Assembly: GCF_900182645.1 (NCBI RefSeq)
Contig: NZ_FXTA01000006.1
Location: forward strand, 293,334 to 357,333
DNA from: Flavobacterium resistens
GTDB taxonomy: Bacteria; Bacteroidota; Bacteroidia; Flavobacteriales; Flavobacteriaceae
Direction: 5' to 3'
Length of the DNA stretch: 64,000 nt
In this document: one piece after another, positions 43,401 to 50,795 of the stretch
Position numbering within the stretch: position 1 is the stretch's first letter
Layout of the letters: each line of letters begins with the position of its first letter
Notes under the pieces: model-generated
The model's database searches: none
The model's input: only the letters and a program-made list of their open reading frames with translations
Told to the model about the DNA's origin: nothing
Translations under genes and position numbers: made by a program

Positions 43401-43575
43401 ACAACGCCATCCATCTGATTTGGATTTAGATTCTAAAGAAGCGGTTTATCTTCATCTAGATTATAGACAAAGAGGAGTAGGAGGAGATGACAGTTGGGGG
43501 CGTTTGCCACATGATCAATACCGCTTAACAGATAAAAAATATACTTACTCTTATATAATTTCATTGGTTAATTGA
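40462..43575 (+). CDS. Glycoside hydrolase family 2 beta-galactosidase (LacZ-like)
   Basis: A 1037-residue exported enzyme (signal peptide ending INFAQ) with full LacZ-type layout. It has the sugar-binding domain (about 50-220; VPSNWELQGYDIPIYTN), Ig-like domain, TIM barrel (about 340-620), second Ig-like domain, and the large C-terminal beta-sandwich (about 745-1035; WRAPTDNDFG, YYGRGPWENYSDR, YIRPQEGGYKTDVRW). The acid/base is E477 in SLGNECGNG and the nucleophile E540 in MCEYAHAMGN; INIHEHDDVNGH is also typical. It should remove terminal beta-galactose in the periplasm. A terminator follows, so it is its own unit, with the hybrid regulator gene next. Confidence 0.93.
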   Translation: MKKIFLAAALFLSAQINFAQTNEWENPQVLDRGKESGRSSFLLYGNADELKENNPKKSALYQSLNGLWKFDIVKTPAQRPTNFFEPGLDVSKWSEIQVPSNWELQGYDIPIYTNITYPFPKNPPFIAGDYNPVASYRRNFTVSDSWNDKEIILHFGSISGYARVFLNGKEVGMTKASKTPAEFNITSFLKKGENLIAVQVFRWHDGSYLEDQDFWRLSGIERDVYLQAMSKTAVWDYFVKSDLDDQYKNGLFNLDVTLKYFENNKIKNPSVKVELFDKEGKTVYSESKKVNAKETKISFSKTIENVKQWNAETPNLYRYSITLLDNKGNVLEAVSKKTGFRKVEIKDAQLLVNGKAVMVKGVNIHEHDDVNGHVPNEELMLKDLKLMKEFNINAIRMSHYPHDTKLYDLCDEYGFYVVDEANIESHAMGAEWQNWFDQKKHPAYLPEWAPAHLDRIKRMFAFDKNHPSIIIWSLGNECGNGQVFYDAYDWLKQVDSTRPVQFEQAGENRNTDIVCPMYPGIKSMKTYAAADKKRPYIMCEYAHAMGNSGGNFQEYWDIINSSKHMQGGFIWDWVDQGIKTKDANGKTFWAYGGDLGASKLQNDENGCADGVIFSNRTPKPALSEIKKVYQNIHFELNESDLTVTNLYNFTNLSDFNFKWELVKNGAIAKSGEFNLEVAPAESKKVALNLGSIDADSEYFVNVYAVSKYDTPLVAKGHEFAREQFAIGKGSYFKNNKIAESTSKLKYSVKNNVLSFETESVSGEFDLQKGEILKYNLKNEANPIFNNFPTPYFWRAPTDNDFGSNMENKLVIWKEASQNPSTVSVTLDKKSTEGLLIKAVYKLAAADVPYTVDYLIQDNGSIKVTAAIDLAGKELPEMPRFGMRAKLNGAFDNLNYYGRGPWENYSDRNSAAFIGEYSDKVINQYTKSYIRPQEGGYKTDVRWLTLKNAKGQGVKFEGLQALGFSALNISTEMLDPGKTKAQRHPSDLDLDSKEAVYLHLDYRQRGVGGDDSWGRLPHDQYRLTDKKYTYSYIISLVN

Positions 43576-43602
43576 TAAGAATTGTATGTGTTTTTTTACA
43601 TG

Positions 43603-43636
43603 AAAAACCTATGATTTATTTTCATAGGTTTTTTTT
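43603..43636 (+). terminator. Rho-independent terminator after beta-galactosidase
   Basis: AAAAACCTATGA (43603-43614) pairs with TCATAGG (43622-43628) and the following T run (to 43636). It ends 95 bases before the regulator start. Confidence 0.85.
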
Positions 43637-43731
43637 AAGATTAATTTAATAATTGTATTTTTCACACGAATAAATTATGCCCCTGATTTTTTAAAGGAAA
43701 TAAAAATATACTTAATCTCAAATCCGAAATT

Positions 43732-46700
43732 TTGAAAACCAAAATTCTATTATTTTTTGCACTTTTAGTTCATTTGTCTGCTAAACCACAGGCTGGAGGA
43801 ACTTCTATTCCAAAATTTGGAGAGAAAAAATATGAAATTGGGTATCTCGGAATCAAAAATGGCCTTGCCAATAATGCGGTAACTTCGGTTTATAAAGACA
43901 AAAGAGGTTTGATGTGGTTTGGAACTTATGACGGCGTAAGCAGATTTGATGGTTATAATTTTTTAAGTTTCAGAAACGAACCAAACGATTCTAAATCATT
44001 GGTAAATAATAGAATAGTTAGCGTTTGTGGAACTCAAAATAAAATTTGGATTGGCACAAAGGGAGGCATCAGCGTTTATGACTATTTGAGCAATCAGTTT
44101 ACTTTAAAGAATTACATAAACGCAAAGACTTCTAAAAGTGAAAAAATAGATTTTGTTGTCAATCAAATTCGGGATTTTAAGTCGAAAATGTACATTGCAA
44201 CAGCGGGAAAAGGTTTGCTCTATTCTGCTGGTGAAGATAAAGAGATTATCCAGATTCCGCTTTTGGTAAATGGAAAAATGCAATGGGATTTTCACGTGCA
44301 GGAAATGGATTTTGATCCGTCGGGTAAATTGTGGTGTTCTGTTGCAGGAGTTGGTTTGGTCGCTATGGAATCTGGAGCAAAAAGACTTTCTGTTGTTTTT
44401 GCGACTTCTGTGGGCAGTGGCTGTATTTTATTCGACAAATTTTCAAATATTTGGTTAGCTGCTGAAGAAGGACTTTTGAAATACAATACAAAAAACAAGG
44501 CACATTATCTTTACACGAATCAGGAAATTCAATATCCCATTTCGGACTTAATGTTTAAGGCTTCCGCCAATGAACTTTGGATTGCCACAAACGGAAATGG
44601 TGTTATTAAATACAATTATAATAAAGACTCTTTTTCGCTTTTAAGCACGAGCCTCGATGAAGAAAAACTCAACAGCAATGCTATTTCATCGCTTTATTTA
44701 GATAATGAAAATCGGGTTTGGATTGGGACTTTAAGAGGCGGAGTAAACACTATCGAAGAGACAAAAAGTCCTTTTGTAACGATTTCTAAAAATGAGCGCA
44801 CAAAAAATACTTTGCCTAGCGATTTCATTCTTTCATTATGCGAACAAGATTCTGAAAATCTTTGGATTGGAACTGATGGCGCGGGCGCAAGTCTTTGGAA
44901 TAGGAAAACAAATACGTTTACGAACTATTCTTATAATTCGGGAAATCCAAATTCGCTTAGCAATAATTTCGTTTCTGTAATTTTAAAAGACAATAAAGGA
45001 ACCTGGTTTGGAACTTATGGAGGCGGAGTTTGTCTTTTTAATTCCCAAACGCACAATTTTAAAAAATACAATCTTTTTCATCCAAAACTTAAAGCGGTTC
45101 AAAAAAACATTTGGGTATTATTCAAATGCAAAAAGAACATTTTATGGGCAGCTTCGCCCGATGAGGAAGGCTTGTACAAATACAACGAAATGAAAGATCA
45201 GTTTGATTTTGTTGATGCAAAAATTCGCGGTATCATTTCGATGACTCAGGATCAGAATCATCTTTGGATTGGGAATTTTTCAAAATTATTCCGATTCGAT
45301 CCCAATACAATGCAACGAAAAGAAGTTGATGTGAAATATCCGGTTCGTTCGATTGTTTCGCATTCAGAGACCAAAATGCTTGTTGGCACAGAAGGTGGAG
45401 GGTTGATGATTTTTAATCCGAAAACTTTTGAACGCAAATTCCTGACGCAGCGAAACGGACTCCCGAATAATTCGATTTTAAATATTGTTCGCGATAAACA
45501 AGGAGCTTATTGGTGCAGTACTTACAACGGAATATTTGTTTACAATGTTGACACCGGAAAAATCACAAGTTATCATGATACTGATGGACTTCAGAGCAAT
45601 CAATTCAATTACAATGCGGCGTTGCGACTTTCGACAGGCGAGATTGTATTTGGCGGAATAAAAGGTTTTAATATAATTGATACAAAAATAAACAGTCAGG
45701 TTCACGCTTTTCCAAAGTTGATTATCACTTCGATTAAAGTAAATAATAAAGTTTATGATCAGGACGGTTTAGGCGCTTTTGGAATTGAAAAATTAAAACT
45801 TCCATATGATGAATCGATGCTGAATATTGATTTTGCGGCTTTAGAATACAGTTTGCCGGAAAAAATTTCTTATGCTTATTTTTTAGAAGGATGGGATTCG
45901 CAATGGCATTATGTGGATAATATTCGAAGTGCGAATTATTCGAGAATTACAGAAGGCGATTATGTCCTGAAAATCAAATCAACAAATGCTGAAGGATTAT
46001 GGAATTCCAAATCTATTTCTTTGCCTGTTACCATTTTACCGCCTTGGTACAGAAGTGGTTGGGCGTATTGTTTCTATTTTGTTGTTTTAATTCTGCTGAT
46101 TTATGTAGTAGATAAATACCAACGCGAACAAGCGAAGCTTAAATATGAAGTGCGACTTTCACAGGATTTGGCAAAACAAGAAAAAGAACTGAACGAGAAA
46201 AAATTGACCTTTTTCACGAACATTTCTCATGAATTCAGATCACCTTTAACGATGATTATTAATCCGCTAAAGGATATTATTTATGGAACGGAACAGCAAA
46301 TTGATCCAGCAGCGATTGAAATGGTTTACAGCAATTCAAGAAGATTGTTGAGTTTAGTCGATCAGCTGTTACTTTTTAGAAAAACAGAAACCGAAACCGG
46401 AAAACTTAAAATTGGACAAATTGATATTGTGGAGCTGTGCAAAGAAGTTTTCAGCTGTTTTGTGCATCACGCAAAATCAAAAAAAATAGATTACAGTTTT
46501 AGCATTTCTGAAGAAAAACTGTTGGTTTATGTCGATCGGGAAAAAATAGAAATGGCTTTGTTTAATTTGATTTCGAATGCCTTAAAATTCACAGAAAAAG
46601 AAAACGGAAAAGTGGCTGTTAATTTAAGATGTACTGAAACAGAAGTTATTATAAATGTTACCGATAACGGAGAAGGAGTTCTGGATGCTGACAAAGACAA

Positions 46701-47826
46701 AATCTTTAATTTGTTTTATCAATCGGGCAAAAATGTCAAAAATAACCGCAAAGGATTTGGTATCGGATTGTATTTGGTACAACAATTTATAGCGCAACAT
46801 CAAGGAAAGGTAAGCTGTCGAGATAATGAAAATGGAGGCTCTGTTTTTGAAATTAAACTGCTTCTCGGAAAAGAACATTTTGGAGATATCGAAATCCGTG
46901 AAGATTTAAGCGACCGAACTTTATTTCTGGATGAAGCTTTAGAAGAAACTGCTATTCGGGAAAATGTTTTGCAGCCAATTGAAGAAGAGCCTGAAAATGT
47001 AAAAGATGTGATTAAAGATGCAAAAAGCATTTTAGTTGTTGACGATAATGTTCAGATCAGGAATTATCTCAAACGAATATTAGCATCAAAATATCACGTT
47101 ACTGCAGCCGAAAATGCAGAAACAGCTTTAAATATTGTAAAAAACGTACAACCCGATTTAATTATTTCGGATGTTGTAATGGGAGAGATGAACGGAGTAG
47201 CTTTCTGCAAACACATAAAATCCGATCCTGACTTAAAACATATTCCCGTGATTTTGCTTACCGGAGGAACATCTGAAGATGTAAAACTAAAAGGAGCTGA
47301 AGTAGGCGCTGATGATTACATCACAAAACCATTTGATAATGATTATTTATTGGCCAGAATTAACGGAATCTTGACGCGTCGTGACAGCGAACAGAATTAT
47401 TTACTTAATTCGGTTACAAAAAATGTTGCCGGACCAAAATTGTCTGACGAGGATAAAAAACTGCTCGATAAAATCATCGAACTCATTGATTCTAATCTAG
47501 ATGTCGACAATTTTAATATCAAAGATTTAGCATCTGAATTGGGAATGAGTCATTCTTTGGTTTATAAAAAAATCAAAAAAATTACAGGAAAATCGGTTTT
47601 AGAATTTACCCGAAATGTTCGTCTTAGAAAAGTAGCAACGTTATTAATCACAACCGATTTGCAGATTAGCCAAGCCGCTTCAATAGCTGGTTTTGGCGAT
47701 ATAAAATATTTCCGAAAACACTTTCAACAATTTTATAATTTGAATCCTTCGGAGTTTAAGAAAAAATATCAGAATGTAAAGGACAACAAATACATTCTGA
47801 ATGAGAGTTTTTGGAAATCAACGTAG
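43732..47826 (+). CDS. Hybrid two-component system sensor-regulator (HTCS) of PUL2
   Basis: A 1364-residue one-protein two-component system. The start is TTG at 43732: the frame is closed by a stop at 43684-43686, no ATG lies between, and only this start keeps the signal peptide (KTKILLFFALLVHLSAK). Domains in order: two seven-bladed propellers of Reg_prop repeats (about 30-690; GLMWFGTYDGVSRFDG, LWIGTDGAGASLWN), Y_Y_Y domain (about 690-765), a transmembrane helix (about 776-795), histidine kinase with H833 (ISHEFRSPLT) and ATPase (NLISNALKFT, GFGIGLYLV), receiver with D1147 (LIISDVVMGEMNG), and AraC-type HTH (about 1250-1355). Such proteins bind a specific oligosaccharide in the periplasm and activate their PUL. 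The DUF2264 gene starts 38 bases later. Confidence 0.95.
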   Translation: MKTKILLFFALLVHLSAKPQAGGTSIPKFGEKKYEIGYLGIKNGLANNAVTSVYKDKRGLMWFGTYDGVSRFDGYNFLSFRNEPNDSKSLVNNRIVSVCGTQNKIWIGTKGGISVYDYLSNQFTLKNYINAKTSKSEKIDFVVNQIRDFKSKMYIATAGKGLLYSAGEDKEIIQIPLLVNGKMQWDFHVQEMDFDPSGKLWCSVAGVGLVAMESGAKRLSVVFATSVGSGCILFDKFSNIWLAAEEGLLKYNTKNKAHYLYTNQEIQYPISDLMFKASANELWIATNGNGVIKYNYNKDSFSLLSTSLDEEKLNSNAISSLYLDNENRVWIGTLRGGVNTIEETKSPFVTISKNERTKNTLPSDFILSLCEQDSENLWIGTDGAGASLWNRKTNTFTNYSYNSGNPNSLSNNFVSVILKDNKGTWFGTYGGGVCLFNSQTHNFKKYNLFHPKLKAVQKNIWVLFKCKKNILWAASPDEEGLYKYNEMKDQFDFVDAKIRGIISMTQDQNHLWIGNFSKLFRFDPNTMQRKEVDVKYPVRSIVSHSETKMLVGTEGGGLMIFNPKTFERKFLTQRNGLPNNSILNIVRDKQGAYWCSTYNGIFVYNVDTGKITSYHDTDGLQSNQFNYNAALRLSTGEIVFGGIKGFNIIDTKINSQVHAFPKLIITSIKVNNKVYDQDGLGAFGIEKLKLPYDESMLNIDFAALEYSLPEKISYAYFLEGWDSQWHYVDNIRSANYSRITEGDYVLKIKSTNAEGLWNSKSISLPVTILPPWYRSGWAYCFYFVVLILLIYVVDKYQREQAKLKYEVRLSQDLAKQEKELNEKKLTFFTNISHEFRSPLTMIINPLKDIIYGTEQQIDPAAIEMVYSNSRRLLSLVDQLLLFRKTETETGKLKIGQIDIVELCKEVFSCFVHHAKSKKIDYSFSISEEKLLVYVDREKIEMALFNLISNALKFTEKENGKVAVNLRCTETEVIINVTDNGEGVLDADKDKIFNLFYQSGKNVKNNRKGFGIGLYLVQQFIAQHQGKVSCRDNENGGSVFEIKLLLGKEHFGDIEIREDLSDRTLFLDEALEETAIRENVLQPIEEEPENVKDVIKDAKSILVVDDNVQIRNYLKRILASKYHVTAAENAETALNIVKNVQPDLIISDVVMGEMNGVAFCKHIKSDPDLKHIPVILLTGGTSEDVKLKGAEVGADDYITKPFDNDYLLARINGILTRRDSEQNYLLNSVTKNVAGPKLSDEDKKLLDKIIELIDSNLDVDNFNIKDLASELGMSHSLVYKKIKKITGKSVLEFTRNVRLRKVATLLITTDLQISQAASIAGFGDIKYFRKHFQQFYNLNPSEFKKKYQNVKDNKYILNESFWKST

Positions 47827-47864
47827 AAGAAAGAAGCAAGAAAAAAGAAAAAGGAAAAAAATAT

Positions 47865-49106
47865 ATGAGTCATCGTTTTAAAAATGCTGTTTTAGCAGTA
47901 TTGATTTGTTTTATAATTTCAAATGTAGAAGCACAATCAAAGAAGCCGGAAAAAGATTCTCCTGAAAAAGTTCGCGAGTTTTTTGTTGCTTCTTTAGTAA
48001 AAATTGGAGATCCTGTTTTGACCGCTTTAAGTAATAATCAATTGAAAGCCTTAATGCCTGTTGAAAAATCACCTGGCGCTTGGGACGAAAGGACACATGT
48101 AACTTTTTTAGAGGCTTTTGGAAGAACACTTTCGGGAATGGCTCCTTGGCTTGAATTAGGTCCAGATGATACTTCCGAAGGGAAATTAAGAGCTAAATAT
48201 ATTGCTTTGGCACAAAAATCAATTCATAACGCAACCGACCCAAATGCGGCTGATTTTATGAATTTTGTAAACGATAAACAGCCTTTGGTTGATGCTGCTT
48301 TTTTTGCTCAAGCTTTGCTTCGTGCGCCAAAACAACTTTGGGAACCGCTTGATGCCGTTACAAAAGAAAACGTTATTACAGCTTTAAAATCATCCAGAAA
48401 AATTGAACCTTACAACAGCAACTGGCTTCTTTTTGCCGGAATGGTTGAAGCGGCGATTATCAAATTTGATAAGGAAGAAGATGCAAATAGGTTGAATTTT
48501 GGTTTGACTAAACATAAAGAATGGTATTTGGGAGACGGAATTTACGGCGATGGCCCAGATTTTCACTGGGATTATTACAATAGTTTTGTCATTCACCCGA
48601 TGCAGCTTGACATTTTAAATTTGCTGAAAGATAAAAATAGCGATTATAAAAAAGATTATGAAACTGTGTTGAACAGGTCCCGAAGATATGCTGCAATTCA
48701 GGAAAGATTAATTTCTCCAGATGGAACTTATCCGCCAATCGGACGATCATTGGCGTATCGTTTTGGCGCTTTTCAATTGCTTTCACAGATTGCACTTTGG
48801 AAAGAATTGCCAAAAGATATTGCTCCGGCGCAAGTTCGTTCGGCACTTTATTTTATGATCAATAATCAAATAAATGCCAAAGAAACTTTTGACAAAAATG
48901 GCTGGCTTCAGATTGGATTATATGGTCATCAGCCTAATATTGGCGAAGGTTATATTTCAACAGGAAGTTTGTATTTGTGTACAGAAGCCTTTTTAGTTTT
49001 GGGTTTACCAGCGACAGATTCGTTTTGGACAACTGCTTACCAACCTTGGACACAAAAGAAAATATGGTCAGGTCAGGAAATCCCGATTGATCATGCTTCA
49101 AAATAA
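47865..49106 (+). CDS. DUF2264 family protein (GH154-like), short form
   Basis: From ATG 47865 (413 residues, signal peptide ending VEAQ; the longer frame overlaps the regulator and has no ATG). The body is an (alpha/alpha) barrel-like protein: ERTHVTFLEAFGRTLSGMAPWLELGPDD, NSNWLLFAGMVEAAI, YGDGPDFHWDYYNSFVIHPM, SPDGTYPPIGRSLAYRFGAFQ and EGYISTGSLYLCTEAFLVLGLP are DUF2264 hallmarks. By recollection, part of this family has been classed as GH154 beta-glucuronidase found in arabinogalactan PULs; that assignment is not shown by the sequence alone. It lies directly between the regulator and the GH105 gene (25 bases) and fits removal of uronic acid side groups. Confidence 0.85.
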   Translation: MSHRFKNAVLAVLICFIISNVEAQSKKPEKDSPEKVREFFVASLVKIGDPVLTALSNNQLKALMPVEKSPGAWDERTHVTFLEAFGRTLSGMAPWLELGPDDTSEGKLRAKYIALAQKSIHNATDPNAADFMNFVNDKQPLVDAAFFAQALLRAPKQLWEPLDAVTKENVITALKSSRKIEPYNSNWLLFAGMVEAAIIKFDKEEDANRLNFGLTKHKEWYLGDGIYGDGPDFHWDYYNSFVIHPMQLDILNLLKDKNSDYKKDYETVLNRSRRYAAIQERLISPDGTYPPIGRSLAYRFGAFQLLSQIALWKELPKDIAPAQVRSALYFMINNQINAKETFDKNGWLQIGLYGHQPNIGEGYISTGSLYLCTEAFLVLGLPATDSFWTTAYQPWTQKKIWSGQEIPIDHASK

Positions 49107-49131
49107 TTAAACGCTTAATCTAATTATAATT

Positions 49132-50286
49132 ATGTTTTTTAAAAAATCAATTTTTATTGTATTGACAGCAGTTTCGGTACTTGCTGTTGGCTGTAAAAGC
49201 AGTGCCGTAAAACAGAAAACGGCAATAAAAGAATCTAAAAAAGAGGTTATCGCTATTATCGATAAAGTAAATAATCGTTGGCAAAGTACGCACCCGGAAT
49301 CAGGAAATTCTTTCTGGCATGTTTCCGCTTATCATACCGGAAATATGGAAGCGTATAAGGTAACTAAGAACAAAAAATATTTAGATTATTCAATGGCTTG
49401 GGCAGATAAAAACCAATGGATGGGCGCCAAATCAACAGATAAATCAGAATGGAAATACAATTATGGCGAAACCGATAAACATGTTTTATTTGGCGATTGG
49501 CAGATTTGTTTTCAGACTTATATTGATTTATACAATTTCACAGGAAAAAAAGATCCACAAAAAATTGCCCGCGCAAAAGAAGTTATGGAATACGAAATGA
49601 GTACTTCTGCAAATGATTATTGGTGGTGGGTTGACGGTTTGTATATGGTGATGCCAGTTATGACAAAGCTTTACAACGTTACCGGAAATGAAATGTATTT
49701 GGAAAAATTAGATTCGTATTTGAAATATGCAGATAGTATTATGTACGATTCGGAAGCAAAATTATATTTCCGTGATGCCAAATATGTTTATCCAAAACAT
49801 ACAAGTGCTAATGGGAAAAAAGATTTTTGGGCTAGAGGAGATGGATGGATTTTTGCGGGTTATGCTAAAATTATTCAGGATTTGCCAAAAAAAGCAAAAC
49901 ATAGAGAAGAATATATTCAACGTTTTAAAGAAATGGCTCAGGCATTGGCGGAAGCACAACAAAAAGAAGGATATTGGACCAGAAGTATTTTGGATCCAGA
50001 ACATGCGCCAGGTCCAGAAACAAGCGGAACTGCTTTTTTTACCTACGGATTTTTGTGGGGAATCAACAACGGAATTTTGGATAAAAAGACCTATTTGCCA
50101 GTTGCAGAAAAATCCTGGAACTATTTAACCACTTTTGCGCTTCAGGAAGATGGAACTGTGGGCTATGTCCAGCCTATTGGCGAAAAAGCAATTCCAGGAC
50201 AAGTTGTAGATAAGAATTCTACAGCTGATTTTGGAGTGGGAGCTTTTCTATTGGCAGCTTCAGAAATGTATCGTTTTGTGAAGTAG
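49132..50286 (+). CDS. Glycoside hydrolase family 88/105 unsaturated uronyl hydrolase
   Basis: A 384-residue lipoprotein (VLAVGCKSS). The (alpha/alpha)6 fold shows AWADKNQWMG, HVLFGDWQICFQTYIDLY (D122), YWWWVDGLYMVMPVMTKLY (D168, aligned with the catalytic Asp of YteR-type enzymes), FWARGDGWIFAGYAKIIQDLP (D237) and GPETSGTAFFTYGFLWGINNGIL. Family members hydrolyse the 4,5-unsaturated uronic acid left by polysaccharide lyases on pectin rhamnogalacturonan or glucuronic acid-containing glycans. No lyase is found in the window, so the unsaturated substrate would have to come from elsewhere. A terminator follows. Confidence 0.9.
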   Translation: MFFKKSIFIVLTAVSVLAVGCKSSAVKQKTAIKESKKEVIAIIDKVNNRWQSTHPESGNSFWHVSAYHTGNMEAYKVTKNKKYLDYSMAWADKNQWMGAKSTDKSEWKYNYGETDKHVLFGDWQICFQTYIDLYNFTGKKDPQKIARAKEVMEYEMSTSANDYWWWVDGLYMVMPVMTKLYNVTGNEMYLEKLDSYLKYADSIMYDSEAKLYFRDAKYVYPKHTSANGKKDFWARGDGWIFAGYAKIIQDLPKKAKHREEYIQRFKEMAQALAEAQQKEGYWTRSILDPEHAPGPETSGTAFFTYGFLWGINNGILDKKTYLPVAEKSWNYLTTFALQEDGTVGYVQPIGEKAIPGQVVDKNSTADFGVGAFLLAASEMYRFVK

Positions 50287-50308
50287 TTTTTAGTATTAAA
50301 TTTATTTG

Positions 50309-50351
50309 AATCGGCTTGATTTCTGAAATGAAAATTAGCCGATTTTTTTTT
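50309..50351 (+). terminator. Rho-independent terminator after GH105
   Basis: AATCGGCT (50309-50316) pairs with AGCCGATT (50337-50344), 20-base loop, followed by a T run to 50351. Confidence 0.9.
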
Positions 50352-50795
50352 GTAAAAATATTTGCGATTTACTTTTTAAAGGAGTTTTAAATAGAATAAA
50401 TAGTTGCGGGAAATGTTCTTTTGGTTTTCATTTCAAAAAATGGATTCTCTTGTTATTTATATAAATTCTTGCAATTACTTTAAACATTCCCTCTCTAATA
50501 AACGGAATATATATTTATTAAATTTTGATTTCTGAAAGGCTTTTTTTCTGAAATATATTAAAAGCGCTGTGTTTTTGCGGTCTTGTACTAATTTGACCCT
50601 TCTTTATTATCAGAAATCCCCCCTCCTGACGCAGAGTGTTCTACTAGATTTGTAGCTCAGATTGAATGTCGCAATTTGAGAAAAATGAATAAGAAGGATG
50701 TTTTCCCCAAAAATAGCAATCATGATTTTTTTTGTTTCAAATGCGACTGAGATTTAAACCAAACTAATTATTTAACCAAAATTACAACCAAGAAA
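50352..50795. other. Gene-free regulatory stretch before susC of PUL2
   Basis: No coding region could be supported. The stretch carries the predicted hybrid-regulator site and promoter at 50586-50652 and a leader of about 135 bases before the susC ATG. The rest is AT-rich without other structure that I could recognise. Confidence 0.6.
50586..50652 (+). promoter_or_regulatory. Predicted hybrid-regulator site and promoter of PUL2 susC
   Basis: TACTAATTTGACCCT (50586-50600) matches 12 of 15 positions of the element before the beta-galactosidase. A second C-rich site, CCCCCCT, ends at 50624. TAGATTTG (50645-50652), a full TAnnTTTG match, follows after 20 bases. Total length is 67 bp against 66 bp in the galactosidase promoter. 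Confidence 0.55.

Noticed and set aside
43679..43684. GCCCCT in front of the hybrid regulator as an autoregulatory site.
   Set aside because: Only a single half-site and no TAnnTTTG at the right distance.
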